From Candidatus Accumulibacter regalis (GTDB lineage Bacteria > Pseudomonadota > Gammaproteobacteria > Burkholderiales > Rhodocyclaceae): a stretch of DNA of 64,000 nt. The stretch spans positions 85,738 through 149,737 of the forward strand of contig JEMY01000008.1 in NCBI GenBank assembly GCA_000585075.1. Direction: 5' to 3'. The stretch's first letter is position 1; each line of letters starts with the position of its first letter. The notes below the pieces were generated by a model that saw only the letters and a list, made by a program, of their open reading frames with translations, was not told the origin of the DNA and ran no database searches. Positions 30,618 to 40,071 of this stretch are shown in pieces. A program made the position numbers and the translations under genes.

Positions 30618-31196
30618 CTACTTCTGCTGCTTCAGCATCTCCTGGACGCGCGGATCCTTCATCATCTCGTTGAGGTTCATTCCGCCCATGCCCGGCATGG
30701 TCACCTCGCCGGGTTTCTGGCCCGGCTGGCAGGGGCCGATCCAGCGCGCGTCTATGGCCACCCTTGACTCGCTGATGCCGTGCAGCGGCGGGCTGAAGCG
30801 AGTGTGAAGGTCGCCCTTGTAGGCGACGTCGAAAGTGCCGACGAATACGGCGTCGGTCGTCGCCGTGCTGCCCTGGACCTTGCACACCGAGTGCACGCTG
30901 GCCTGGTTGCCCTGCGTCCTGACGTCGAGGACGCTGCAGTGGTGTTTTTCCTTCCTCGCCTGCTGTTGCATCAGGTCGTCGGTGTTGCGGTCGATGCATT
31001 GCTGCATCGCGCCGATCGACGGCATGCCTTCCATGCGCGTGTTGAGCTCCCACAGGCCGGGTTTGCGCTTGGGCAACTCGCTGCTGCTGGCGGCGTGCAC
31101 GACGCCGATCAGGCTGCACGCCGCCAGCGCGCCAAGGAGCAGGGGAGGGGCAAGGCGGTGATGGTGGCGGGCGGGCGCTGTGCTTACAGGTGTCAT
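30618..31196 (-). CDS. Secreted DUF3617-type protein
   Basis: This 192-aa exported protein has its start at ATG 31196 and a signal peptide of about residues 1-35 (ending VHA-AS; an LAAC inside it could alternatively be a lipobox). The body shows the DUF3617 pattern: KPGLWELNTRM, then cysteines paired around QQCIDRNTDD and HCSVLDV, a TGT-like VHSVCKV, and SRVAIDARWIGPC. The tail MNLNEMMKDPRVQEMLKQ is helical. The function of this family is not known. It converges with cti. Confidence 0.75.
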   Translation of the reverse strand: MTPVSTAPARHHHRLAPPLLLGALAACSLIGVVHAASSSELPKRKPGLWELNTRMEGMPSIGAMQQCIDRNTDDLMQQQARKEKHHCSVLDVRTQGNQASVHSVCKVQGSTATTDAVFVGTFDVAYKGDLHTRFSPPLHGISESRVAIDARWIGPCQPGQKPGEVTMPGMGGMNLNEMMKDPRVQEMLKQQK

Positions 31197-31339
31197 GACG
31201 GTTCCTCGTTGGCAATAGGGCGGATGGATCGGCGCGCAGAGGATAACAAAACCGGGTCGCACCGGGGTCTGCGGCGAGCGCTGATCGCCGTCGGCCGCGC
31301 CTGACATCGTTCGTCGGCAGCCTGCGGGGCACTGCTAGA

Positions 31340-32434
31340 ATGGCGACCATGAGAGTTGATGGCACGCCCACACGAACGATCAGGCCGCTGGCCAACGCCC
31401 AGGCGGTCGAGATCATCGACCAGACCGCGCTGCCGCACGAGTATCGCTGGCTGCGCCTGTCCAGCCTGGAAGCGGCGGCGCAGGCGATCGGCAGCATGCA
31501 GGTCCGCGGCGCACCGCTGATCGGCGTGACCGCCGCCTACGGAGTGGCGCTGGCGATGGCGCAGGGCGACGACGACGCAAGCCTCGTGGTGGCAGTCGCG
31601 ACTCTGGCTGCAACGCGGCCGACGGCAGTGAATCTGCGCTGGGCGCTGACCCGCATGCAGCGCTGCCTGGCACCCTTGCCCGCCGCGGCGCGTGCCGCTG
31701 CCGCGTGGCAGGAAGCGGCACGGATTGCCGACGAGGACGTCGAGCAGTGTCGCCAGATCGGCAAGCATGGCCTGCAACTGCTGCGCCGGCGTGCCGGCGG
31801 GCGCGGCCGCCTGGAGATCATGACCCACTGCAACGCGGGCTGGCTGGCAACCGTCGATCACGGTACGGCGCTGGCGCCGGTCTATGCCGCTTTCGACGCG
31901 GGCGTCGACGTCCATCTCTGGGTTTCCGAAACGCGGCCGCGCAATCAGGGGCTGTTGACCGCCTGGGAGGTGGCCCAGCACGGCGTGCCGCATACGCTCG
32001 TCGCCGATAACGCGGCCGGGCTGCTGCTGGCCCGCGGCGGCATCGACGCGGTCATCGTCGGTGCCGACCGCATCGCCGCCAACGGTGACGTTGCCAACAA
32101 GATAGGCACCTACCTCAAGGCGCTGGCGGCGGACGCCGCTGCGGTGCCGTTCTACGTCGCTGCACCGCGCTCGACGATCGACTTTGCCTGTCCGAGCGGG
32201 GCGGCGATCCCGATCGAGGAACGCGCCGCCGACGAGTTGCGGATCGTCCATGGCCGCGATGCGTCCGGCGTTTGCGGCCAGCTGCGGCAGCTGCCGGCCG
32301 GCGAAGACGTCGCCAACCCGGCCTTCGACATCACGCCGGCGCGCCTGGTCGGCGCCCTGATCACCGAGCGCGGCTGCTGCCCGGCGAGCAGCGAGGGGCT
32401 GCTGGCGCTGTACCCGGAGGAACGGCATGGCTGA
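31340..32434 (+). CDS. mtnA: Methylthioribose-1-phosphate isomerase MtnA
   Basis: This 364-aa enzyme isomerises 5-methylthioribose-1-phosphate to 5-methylthioribulose-1-phosphate. Visible are RGAPLIGVTAAYG, the catalytic Cys in MTHCNAGWLAT and the catalytic Asp in VGADRIAANGDVANKIGT. It overlaps the next gene, an aldolase, by 8 bp. Classical methionine-salvage enzymes (MtnB, MtnC, MtnD) are absent here, so the pair points to the dihydroxyacetone-phosphate shunt, in which the isomerase product is cleaved by an aldolase. ATGs at 31340 and 31349 are both possible starts. Confidence 0.93.
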   Translation: MATMRVDGTPTRTIRPLANAQAVEIIDQTALPHEYRWLRLSSLEAAAQAIGSMQVRGAPLIGVTAAYGVALAMAQGDDDASLVVAVATLAATRPTAVNLRWALTRMQRCLAPLPAAARAAAAWQEAARIADEDVEQCRQIGKHGLQLLRRRAGGRGRLEIMTHCNAGWLATVDHGTALAPVYAAFDAGVDVHLWVSETRPRNQGLLTAWEVAQHGVPHTLVADNAAGLLLARGGIDAVIVGADRIAANGDVANKIGTYLKALAADAAAVPFYVAAPRSTIDFACPSGAAIPIEERAADELRIVHGRDASGVCGQLRQLPAGEDVANPAFDITPARLVGALITERGCCPASSEGLLALYPEERHG

Positions 32435-33068
32435 TCTTCGCCAGCGCCTGATCGCCAGCGCGCGGCGGATGACCGCCGCCGGCCTGAACCGCGGTACGGC
32501 AGGCAACCTCAGTGTCCGCGTCGGCGGGGGCCAGGCGGGTTTCCTGATCACCCCGACGGGCATGGACTACGACGCTCTCGAAGTCGACGACATTGTCTTC
32601 ATGCGCCTCGACGGAACGCCGACCGGGCGCCGCAAACCGTCGTCCGAGTGGCGCTTTCACCGTGATCTCTACGTCCATCGCCCGGACGCCGGCGCCATTC
32701 TGCACGCGCATTCGCCCTTTGCCACCAGCCTGGCGTGTCTGCGCCGCGACATTCCGGCGTTTCACTACATGATCGCGCGCTTCGGCGGCGACAGCCTGCG
32801 CTGCGCCGGCTACGCGACCTTCGGCACGCAGGAACTCTCCGACGCCGTGCTGCTGGCGATCGCCGATCGGCGCGCCTGCCTGCTCGGCAATCACGGCATG
32901 CTGGTCCTCGGCGAGGACCTCGAGCAGGCGCTGGCCCTCGGCGGCGAACTCGAGGCGCTCTGCGAACAGTACTGGCGCGCCTGCCAGCTCGGTGAGCCGG
33001 TGCTCCTCGACGCCGCCGAAATGGCGACGGTACTTGCCAAGTTCGCCAGCTACGGACAGCAGGCCTGA
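32427..33068 (+). CDS. Class II aldolase (fuculose-phosphate-aldolase type), probable Ald2 of the DHAP shunt
   Basis: This 213-aa zinc aldolase has NRGTAGNLSVRV at the phosphate site, the catalytic Glu in PSSEWRFHRDLY, zinc His residues in HAHSPFATSL and a third His in LGNHGMLVLG. Coupled to mtnA by an 8-bp overlap, it most likely cleaves 5-methylthioribulose-1-phosphate to dihydroxyacetone phosphate and 2-methylthioacetaldehyde. A methylthioribulose-phosphate dehydratase (MtnB) belongs to the same superfamily and is the main alternative. Confidence 0.85.
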   Translation: MADLRQRLIASARRMTAAGLNRGTAGNLSVRVGGGQAGFLITPTGMDYDALEVDDIVFMRLDGTPTGRRKPSSEWRFHRDLYVHRPDAGAILHAHSPFATSLACLRRDIPAFHYMIARFGGDSLRCAGYATFGTQELSDAVLLAIADRRACLLGNHGMLVLGEDLEQALALGGELEALCEQYWRACQLGEPVLLDAAEMATVLAKFASYGQQA

Positions 33069-33097
33069 CGCCCGATCACCGGACAATCAGAAAAGCC

Positions 33098-34708
33098 ATG
33101 TTGCGCGTCAGCGAAATCCGCCTGCCCATCGACCATCCGCCGGAGGCGCTGCCCGCCGCGGTCGCCGCTCGTCTCGGCGTTGCCGTGCAGGATATCGCCG
33201 AGATCAGCGTTTTCCGGCGCAGCTGCGACGCGCGCAAGGCAAGTGCGCTGGTTTTCAGTTACAGCGTCGACGTGGCGCTGCCCGACGAGGCGCAGTTGCT
33301 GGCCCGTTTCGCCGACGACCGCCAGGTGCAGGCGACGCCGGACATGCGCTACCACTTCGTCGGACGGGCGCCAGCGGGGCCGGGCAGCCGACCGCTGATC
33401 GTCGGCTTCGGTCCGGCGGGCATCTTTGCGGCACTGATCCTGGCCCAGTCGGGGTTCAGGCCGATCGTCCTCGAGCGCGGCAAGGCGGTGCGCGAGCGCA
33501 CGCAGGATACCTGGGGACTGTGGCGCAGGAAGGTGCTTGACCCCGAGTCGAACGTTCAGTTCGGCGAGGGCGGGGCCGGTACCTTTTCCGACGGCAAGCT
33601 CTACAGCCAGATCAAGGACCCGCAGCACCATGGTCGCAAGGTGCTCGAGGAATTCGTCAAGGCCGGCGCGCCGGAAGAGATTCTCTACGTCAACAAGCCG
33701 CACATCGGCACCTTCCGGCTGGTCGGCATGGTCGAGCAGATGCGCCGCGAAATCGAGCGCCTGGGCGGCGAGGTACGCTTCCAGCAGCGTGTCAGCGGGG
33801 TGCACATCGAAGCCGGGCGCGTGCGCGGGGTGACGCTGGCTTCGGGCGAGGAACTCGCTGGCGAGCGGCTGGTTCTGGCGCTCGGCCACAGCGCTCGCGA
33901 CACTTTCGAGATGCTGCAGCAGGCGGGGGTGTTCATGGAAGCCAAACCGTTTTCGATCGGCTTGCGCATCGAACACCCGCAGGCACTGATCGACAAGGCT
34001 CGTTTTGGCACCCACGCCGGCCATCCGGCGCTCGGCGCGGCGGACTACAGGCTGGTCCATCATTGCCGCAACGGGCGCTCGGTGTATAGCTTCTGCATGT
34101 GCCCGGGGGGCACGGTGGTCGCCGCCACTTCGGAAGAGAAGCGGGTGGTGACCAACGGCATGAGCCAGTATTCGCGCAACGAACGCAACGCCAACGCCGG
34201 CATCGTCGTCGGTATTACGCCGCTCGACTACCCGGGTGGGCCGCTGGCCGGCATCGCCTTGCAGCGCGAACTCGAGAGCCGCGCCTTCGAGCTCGGCGGC
34301 GGCAGCTACGAGGCGCCGGCGCAGCTGGTCGGCGATTTCCTCGCCGGGCGGCCGTCACGCTTTCTCGGCAGCGTCATGCCTTCGTATCAACCGGGTGTCC
34401 GTCTGACGGATCTCTCCACGGCGCTGCCCGACTACGCGATTGCGGCGATCCGCGAAGCCTTGCCGGCCTTCGCGCGGCAGCTCAAAGGTTTCGCCATGGA
34501 CGACGCCATCCTCACCGGCGTCGAGACACGCACGTCGTCACCGCTGCGCATCACCCGCGGCACCGATTTCCAGAGCCTGAACGTCAGGGGCCTGTATCCG
34601 GCGGGCGAGGGCGCCGGATACGCCGGCGGTATCCTCTCCGCGGGTGTCGATGGCATCAGGGTTGCCGAAGCGCTGACCCGCGACATCCTCCAGGCCGGGC
34701 CGGGATAG
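33098..34708 (+). CDS. FAD-dependent dehydrogenase-like protein (COG2509 type)
   Basis: This 536-aa protein has a small N-terminal ferredoxin-like region (residues 1-95). A dinucleotide-binding site follows, LIVGFGPAGIFAALIL (about 100-115), then FGEGGAGTFSDGKLYS, which is typical of this family. It ends with GLYPAGEGAGYAGGILSAGVDG, the second FAD-contact block. The family has no assigned reaction. It starts 29 bp after the aldolase on the same strand, so it may share that transcript. Confidence 0.83.
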   Translation: MLRVSEIRLPIDHPPEALPAAVAARLGVAVQDIAEISVFRRSCDARKASALVFSYSVDVALPDEAQLLARFADDRQVQATPDMRYHFVGRAPAGPGSRPLIVGFGPAGIFAALILAQSGFRPIVLERGKAVRERTQDTWGLWRRKVLDPESNVQFGEGGAGTFSDGKLYSQIKDPQHHGRKVLEEFVKAGAPEEILYVNKPHIGTFRLVGMVEQMRREIERLGGEVRFQQRVSGVHIEAGRVRGVTLASGEELAGERLVLALGHSARDTFEMLQQAGVFMEAKPFSIGLRIEHPQALIDKARFGTHAGHPALGAADYRLVHHCRNGRSVYSFCMCPGGTVVAATSEEKRVVTNGMSQYSRNERNANAGIVVGITPLDYPGGPLAGIALQRELESRAFELGGGSYEAPAQLVGDFLAGRPSRFLGSVMPSYQPGVRLTDLSTALPDYAIAAIREALPAFARQLKGFAMDDAILTGVETRTSSPLRITRGTDFQSLNVRGLYPAGEGAGYAGGILSAGVDGIRVAEALTRDILQAGPG

Positions 34709-34740
34709 CGCTCGCCCGGCGGGCGTCGGGCTGCTCAGGT

Positions 34741-35172
34741 TCAGCCGCCGAAGCGGCGCTTGCTCTGCTCGCGGCGCTCCTGGGCTTCCAGGCAAAGGCT
34801 CGCCGTCGGACGTGCCAGCAGGCGGGCAATGCCGATCGGCTCACCGGTCTCTTCGCACCAGCCGTAGTTTCCGTCGTCGATGCGGCGCAGAGCTTCGCGG
34901 ATCTTCTGCAGCAGCTTTCTTTCCCGATCACGAACACGCAGTTCCAGCGTGTGCTCCTCTTCGGTGCTCGCCCGATCGCTCCAGTCGGCACTGACTTCGC
35001 TCTCCTGCAGGTGGCCGGCGGTCTCTTTCACGGCCGAGAGCAGGGCCTCTTCTTCTGCGCGCAGGCGCTGGCGAAAGAAAGCCACCTGCGCCGGAGACAT
35101 GTACTCGTCCTCTGGCGCCGCGCGCAGCGCCGCCTCGGTCTCGGTAGTACCCCGTACGGAGAGCTTGTCCAT
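34741..35172 (-). CDS. DksA-family RNA polymerase accessory protein lacking two zinc-site cysteines
   Basis: This 143-aa protein has the DksA layout: SPAQVAFFRQRLRAEEEALL, a long coiled coil with the Asp-bearing tip ADWSDRASTEEEHTLELR, then GNYGWCEETGEPIGIARLLARPTASLC. The four zinc Cys of E. coli DksA are reduced to two: the pattern is CxxT...CxxA. Such forms, like Pseudomonas DksA2, can act without zinc. It should bind the RNA polymerase secondary channel and work with ppGpp. ATG 35172 is chosen because the family starts just after it. Confidence 0.87.
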   Translation of the reverse strand: MDKLSVRGTTETEAALRAAPEDEYMSPAQVAFFRQRLRAEEEALLSAVKETAGHLQESEVSADWSDRASTEEEHTLELRVRDRERKLLQKIREALRRIDDGNYGWCEETGEPIGIARLLARPTASLCLEAQERREQSKRRFGG

Positions 35173-35413
35173 GATTCTCACTCCTTCTTTTTCTGGTTGA
35201 CGCGGAACACCGACCCCTCGCTGTTGACGGGCCATGGTAGCGCATTGCGCGACGGGGGCATAGCGGCGCCGGCTACCCACGTCGGTGCTCAGGCTTTCAC
35301 CGCACAGGCCCAAGCGCGCTGTTCGGCGATCGCCCAAGGCGCTTCGCCGTACAGCGCGCCGATCCTCGCTTATCATCGCTGGCGGGCAATCAGAATGATG
35401 GGGTGAAGCGAGC

Positions 35414-36643
35414 ATGAAGTCGCCGCAAACGAACAGCGCTGCCGCGCAAGAGAGCAGCGCGTGGCCGATTTTTCTGATCTTCCTTCGTCTTGGGCTGACG
35501 TCGTTCGGCGGCCCCGTCGCTCACCTCGGCTATTTTCGCGAAGAGTTCGTCAACCGCCGCCGCTGGCTCAGCGACCGGGCCTACGCCGATCTGGTGGCGC
35601 TGTGCCAGTTCCTGCCCGGTCCGGCGAGCAGCCAGGTCGGCATCGCGCTGGGCCTGTCGCGCGGCGGCTACGCGGGTGCGCTGGCGGCGTGGACCGGCTT
35701 CACGCTACCGTCCGCGATGGCCCTGATCGTTTTCGCGCTGGGGATCGCGAGCTGGGGCGACGTCCTTCCGGCGGGCGTGCTCGACAGCCTCAAGGTGGTC
35801 GCCGTGGCAGTCGTCGCGCAGGCCGTCTGGGGCATGGCGCGAAACCTTTGTACCGACACGCCGCGCATTTCGATCATGGTTGCCGCCACCTGCACGGTGC
35901 TGGCCTGGCCCAGCGCCCTGGGCCAGGTGGGGGTGATCGTCGGTGCCGGGATCCTTGGCCTGCTGCTGTTCAAGGCCGGACCCGATCTGCCGCACGAGCC
36001 ATTGCCGATCACCGCCAGCCGACGGGCCGGAGGAGGGTGGCTGCTGCTGTTCGTGCTTCTCTTGCTCGGCTTGCCGATCGCCGCCCAGGCATGGCCCGCC
36101 AGCACACTGGCGATGATCGACGCTTTCTACCGCTCGGGATCGCTGGTGTTTGGTGGTGGCCACGTCGTCCTGCCGCTGCTGCAAGCCGAGGTGGTGCCCA
36201 CAGGCTGGGTGAGCAATGCCTCTTTCCTGGCCGGCTACGGCGCTGCGCAGGCGGTACCCGGCCCGCTGTTCACCTTTGCCGCTTTTCTTGGCGCGTCGAT
36301 GAAGCAGGCGCCCAGCGGCGTGCTTGGCGGCGTGATCTGCCTGGTCGCGGTTTTCGTCCCGTCGTTCCTGCTCGTCTTTGGCGCGCTACCATTCTGGGAG
36401 CAACTTCGCCGCAGCGCTCACACGCAGGCGGCCCTCTCCGGCGTCAATGCCGCAGTCGTCGGCCTGCTGCTCGCTGCCCTCTATCAACCGGTGTGGACCA
36501 GCGCCATACGCCAGCCAGCCGACTTCGGCCTGGCGTTGATCGCGTTGGTCGCCCTGATGTTCTGGAAACTGCCGCCGTGGCTGGTGGTGATCGCCAGCGC
36601 CGTTGCGGGGGGGCTGCTGAGTGCTCTCGGGGTGGTCGGCTGA
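35414..36643 (+). CDS. chrA: Chromate transporter ChrA, two-domain form
   Basis: This 409-aa inner-membrane protein consists of two homologous CHR halves (about 18-190 and 215-405). Each has the family motif: FGGPVAHLGYF and LCQFLPGPASSQ in the first half; FGGGHVVLPLL and AAQAVPGPLFTFAAFLG in the second. It would export chromate, helped by sulfate-like substrate recognition. No chrB-type regulator is adjacent; the DksA paralogue is divergent, 241 bp away. Confidence 0.9.
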   Translation: MKSPQTNSAAAQESSAWPIFLIFLRLGLTSFGGPVAHLGYFREEFVNRRRWLSDRAYADLVALCQFLPGPASSQVGIALGLSRGGYAGALAAWTGFTLPSAMALIVFALGIASWGDVLPAGVLDSLKVVAVAVVAQAVWGMARNLCTDTPRISIMVAATCTVLAWPSALGQVGVIVGAGILGLLLFKAGPDLPHEPLPITASRRAGGGWLLLFVLLLLGLPIAAQAWPASTLAMIDAFYRSGSLVFGGGHVVLPLLQAEVVPTGWVSNASFLAGYGAAQAVPGPLFTFAAFLGASMKQAPSGVLGGVICLVAVFVPSFLLVFGALPFWEQLRRSAHTQAALSGVNAAVVGLLLAALYQPVWTSAIRQPADFGLALIALVALMFWKLPPWLVVIASAVAGGLLSALGVVG

Positions 36644-36746
36644 AGGCAATGGCGGGGCGCTGGCTGCTCGTTGTCGCCCGAACAATCGGGCTCCTGCAAG
36701 GGGTCATGACGGTTGGCAGCGCCGGGCGCAGAAGAGAAGCCGCGGG

Positions 36747-36773
36747 CACGGAAAAGCCGCCCATGGGCGGCTT
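36747..36773 (-). terminator. Terminator of the tRNA-Val gene
   Basis: AAGCCGCCCATGGGCGGCTT (36754-36773) is a perfect palindrome, and on the minus strand it ends in TTTT. It lies 37 bp after the tRNA 3' end. It could also stop chrA transcription on the other strand. Confidence 0.7.
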
Positions 36774-36810
36774 CTCCGTACGGTGCATCTACCTGATTCC
36801 TGCGGAATTC

Positions 36811-36887
36811 TGGTAGGCGCGATTGGAATCGAACCAACGACCCCCACCATGTCAAGGTGGTGCTCTAACCATCTGAGCTACGCGCCT
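36811..36887 (-). tRNA. tRNA-Val (anticodon GAC)
   Basis: The minus strand folds as a full cloverleaf of 77 nt. It has a 7-bp acceptor (AGGCGCG/CGCGCCT), D stem GCTC/GAGC, anticodon stem CCACC/GGTGG with loop TTGACAT, T stem GTTGG/CCAAT with loop TTCGATT, and encoded ACCA. Anticodon GAC reads GUC valine codons. Confidence 0.95.
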
Positions 36888-37033
36888 TCGTCAAAGTCAG
36901 TGCGGCTGGACTTCAAGGAAGTGCGCATTATACGGTGCGGGAAAATCAAGTCAAGCGTGCCGATGATCCTCCATCGTTCAACAGACAGCACGCCGACCAC
37001 CGCGGGCGCCCCATTCAGCGGGCGACCTGCGTC

Positions 37034-37678
37034 TCACTCGCCGAGCACGTCGGTATTCGGCGGCGGGGTGAAGCGAAACAGCGACGGGGCGAGCTGCGGG
37101 TTGCGTTCGATACGTGCAAAGACCAGCGAGCTGGTCTGACCGAGGCTGTCGAGCAGGATCATGGCGCGCAGTTCGTCGCCGGCAAAGCCGAGGCTGACCT
37201 TCTCGAAACCGCTGTCGGTGGTCCTGGGAACGGCTTCCACCCACTCCAGCCCGTCACGCTCGCCGGTCTCGCGCAGGCTGAAGTCCTTCTCGATGCGGCT
37301 GTCACCGGCGAGCAGGGCGGCCGGCGTGCCGCCCAGCGCTGGGCCGGCCTTTCTGACCGTCACCTGGCGCAGATCCGGGTCGTAGATCCATATCTTTTCG
37401 CCGTCGCCGACGAGCAACTGGGCGTACGGCTTGTCGATCTGCCAACGGAATTTCCCGGGGCGGGAAATGATCATCACGCCACTCGACAGCTGCCCCTGGC
37501 GTCCGTTGCGGGCAACGACGGTCTGCGAGAAATCGGCGCGCACGGTGCGCGTCGAATCAAGGAACTGGTGCAGCTTGTCGATCGCGCCGGCGTTCGCCAG
37601 TGGGCCGGAGAGCAGGCAAGCGCCGGCGCATAGGGCTTGCCGGAGGCAATTTCGCCGCAGCGGGTTTGGCGGCATCAC
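37034..37678 (-). CDS. lolA: Outer-membrane lipoprotein carrier LolA
   Basis: This 214-aa periplasmic chaperone carries lipoproteins from LolCDE to LolB. A signal peptide (about 1-30, ending NA-GA) is followed by [30 protein letters not shown] and the C-terminal [27 protein letters not shown], all typical. The start overlaps the ftsK stop by four bases, so ftsK-lolA are coupled, a common betaproteobacterial order. Confidence 0.92.
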   Translation of the reverse strand: MMPPNPLRRNCLRQALCAGACLLSGPLANAGAIDKLHQFLDSTRTVRADFSQTVVARNGRQGQLSSGVMIISRPGKFRWQIDKPYAQLLVGDGEKIWIYDPDLRQVTVRKAGPALGGTPAALLAGDSRIEKDFSLRETGERDGLEWVEAVPRTTDSGFEKVSLGFAGDELRAMILLDSLGQTSSLVFARIERNPQLAPSLFRFTPPPNTDVLGE

Positions 37679-40029
37679 TCGCCTTCCTTGCGGGCCAGGA
37701 CTTCGCGACCACCACGCGCGTCCATCGCCGAGACCAGGCCGGCTTTTTCCATGGCTTCGATCAGGCGCGCCGAGCGATTGTAGCCGATGCGCAGGTGACG
37801 CTGGACGAGCGAAATCGAGGCTCGCCGGTTCTTGAGCACCACTTCGACCGCCTGGTCATAGACCGGGTCGGCCTCGCCATCGGTATCGAGGCCGCCGTTC
37901 TCGCCCCCGCCGTCGCCGTCAGCGTCGCCGCCAGCGCCGGTAAGCACGCCTTCCAGATAGTCGGGGGTGCCCGATTTCTTGAGATGATCGACCACCCGAT
38001 GCACCTCCTCGTCGGCAACAAAGGCGCCATGGACGCGCGTTGGATAGCCGGTTCCCGGCGCCAGGAAGAGCATGTCGCCCTGGCCGAGCAGCGCCTCGGC
38101 ACCCATCTGGTCGAGAATCGTGCGCGAGTCGATCTTCGACGAGACCTGGAACGAGATGCGCGTCGGGATGTTGGCCTTGATCAGACCGGTGATCACGTCG
38201 ACCGACGGCCTTTGTGTCGCCAGGATGAGATGGATTCCCGAGGCCCGCGCTTTCTGCGCCAGGCGGGCAATCAGTTGTTCGACGGTCTTGCCGGCAACCA
38301 TCATCAGGTCGGCGAGTTCGTCGATGACGACGACGATGTGCGGCAGGATCGACAGGGGCTCGGGCGTCTCCGGGGTCAGCGAGACCGGGTTGGCGAGCTT
38401 TTCGCCGCTCTTCTCGGCGTCCTTGATGCGATGGTTGAGACCCGCGAGATTGCGCACGCCGATCGCTGACATCAGCTTGTAGCGCTTGTCCATCTCGGCG
38501 ACACACCAGCTGAGCGCGTTGGCCGCCTGCTTCATGTCCACCACCACCGGTGCGAGGAGGTGGGGAATACCTTCGTAGATCGACAGTTCGAGCATCTTGG
38601 GGTCGACGAGGATCAGGCGCACCTGGTCCGGCTCGGACTTGTAGAGCAGCGAGAGGATCATCGCGTTGATGCCCACCGACTTTCCCGATCCGGTGGTGCC
38701 TGCGACGAGAAGATGCGGCATCTTGGCCAGATCGACGACCACCGGCTGGCCACCGATATCCTTGCCCAGGGTCATCGTCAGCGGCGAGTGCATGTCGTGG
38801 TATTCCTTGCTGGCGATGATTTCCAGCAGGCGCACCATCTGTCGTTTCGGATTCGGCAGTTCCAGCGCCATCGACGACTTGCCGGGAAGCGTTTCGACGA
38901 CGCGCACCGAGATCAGCGACAACGAGCGCGCCAGGTCCTTGGCCAGATTGAGAATCTGTGCGCCCTTGACGCCGATTGCCGGCTCGAATTCGTAGCGCGT
39001 CACGACCGGGCCCGGGTAGGCCGCAGTGACCGTTACCTGGACGCCGAAGTCGGCCAGCTTGCGCTCGATCAGACGCGAGTTGTACTCGAGGGTCTCCGGG
39101 CTGACGCGTTCGCTGTGCAGCGGCGCCGGTTCGAGCAGGTGCAGTGGCGGCAGCAGGCCGCCGCTGACCGCCTCGGGGAAAAGCGGCGCCTGGCGTTCGC
39201 GGTCGATTCGCTTTTCGACTTTCGCAGGCAGGGGCGCGGCAGCGGCAGCGGCAGCCGCGATGACCGGTTCGCGCCTTTCGATGAGGATCGGCTCGTGCGT
39301 TTCGCCGCGCCTCTTCTCGACCTCGACGACCGCTTCGCGTTCGCGAGCGACTTCGCGGCCGATGCGACGGTCCTGCCAGCGCTCGAAGACGCGGTGGACG
39401 CCCAGCACTGCGCGTTCGAAGAGGGCACCGATACCCTCCGCGGCAGCCAGCCAGGAAACCCCGGTGAAGATACTCCAGCCGAGCGCCAGCAGGGCGAAGA
39501 GAGCCAGCGTCGCACCCGTGTAACCGAGGTTGCGGACGCTGAACGCGGCCAGCTCGATACCGATCATGCCACCCGGACCGATCGGAAGCGGTGCCTTGAG
39601 GCTATAGAAACGCAGCGTTTCCAGGCCGCTGCTGGCGACGATCAGGACCAGAAAACCGCCCAGGGCGATGTACAGCGGCCGCCGATCGGCGGGTCGCTGT
39701 CCGTCCAGGCGCCGGTAGCCCCACCAGACGAAGACCAGGAGGAGAACGATCCACCACCAGGCGGAAAGCCCAAAAACGTAGAGCATCAGGTCGGCCAGCC
39801 AGGCTCCCCCGCGGCCGGACGGGTTATGCAGCGTCGTCGTGTAGACCGCGTGCGACCAACCCGGGTCGTCCGGGTTGTAGCCCCACAGGGAAAGCGCGAG
39901 AAAGCTGGCGACAACGATCAGGATCAACCAGCGCGACTCCTCCAGGAGCACGGCGATTTTCTCGGGCAACGGACTCGGCGCTCGCGAGGTATAGGAGAAC
40001 CGGCCGGTAAGTTTGTTCAGTAAAGCCAT
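37675..40029 (-). CDS. ftsK: DNA translocase FtsK
   Basis: This 784-aa septal DNA pump clears the terminus region and activates dimer resolution. Four N-terminal helices (about 32-180) are followed by a short charged linker, an alpha/beta motor with Walker [10 protein letters not shown] (about 445) and Walker [14 protein letters not shown], and the winged-helix gamma domain (about 715-780; [18 protein letters not shown]) that reads KOPS sequences. The linker is much shorter than in E. coli FtsK, as in many betaproteobacteria. Confidence 0.95.
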   Translation of the reverse strand: MALLNKLTGRFSYTSRAPSPLPEKIAVLLEESRWLILIVVASFLALSLWGYNPDDPGWSHAVYTTTLHNPSGRGGAWLADLMLYVFGLSAWWWIVLLLVFVWWGYRRLDGQRPADRRPLYIALGGFLVLIVASSGLETLRFYSLKAPLPIGPGGMIGIELAAFSVRNLGYTGATLALFALLALGWSIFTGVSWLAAAEGIGALFERAVLGVHRVFERWQDRRIGREVAREREAVVEVEKRRGETHEPILIERREPVIAAAAAAAAPLPAKVEKRIDRERQAPLFPEAVSGGLLPPLHLLEPAPLHSERVSPETLEYNSRLIERKLADFGVQVTVTAAYPGPVVTRYEFEPAIGVKGAQILNLAKDLARSLSLISVRVVETLPGKSSMALELPNPKRQMVRLLEIIASKEYHDMHSPLTMTLGKDIGGQPVVVDLAKMPHLLVAGTTGSGKSVGINAMILSLLYKSEPDQVRLILVDPKMLELSIYEGIPHLLAPVVVDMKQAANALSWCVAEMDKRYKLMSAIGVRNLAGLNHRIKDAEKSGEKLANPVSLTPETPEPLSILPHIVVVIDELADLMMVAGKTVEQLIARLAQKARASGIHLILATQRPSVDVITGLIKANIPTRISFQVSSKIDSRTILDQMGAEALLGQGDMLFLAPGTGYPTRVHGAFVADEEVHRVVDHLKKSGTPDYLEGVLTGAGGDADGDGGGENGGLDTDGEADPVYDQAVEVVLKNRRASISLVQRHLRIGYNRSARLIEAMEKAGLVSAMDARGGREVLARKEGE

Positions 40030-40071
40030 CGGTACGCTTGAAGTACTTGGTGAGTGGTTGCTAAGCCTGTT

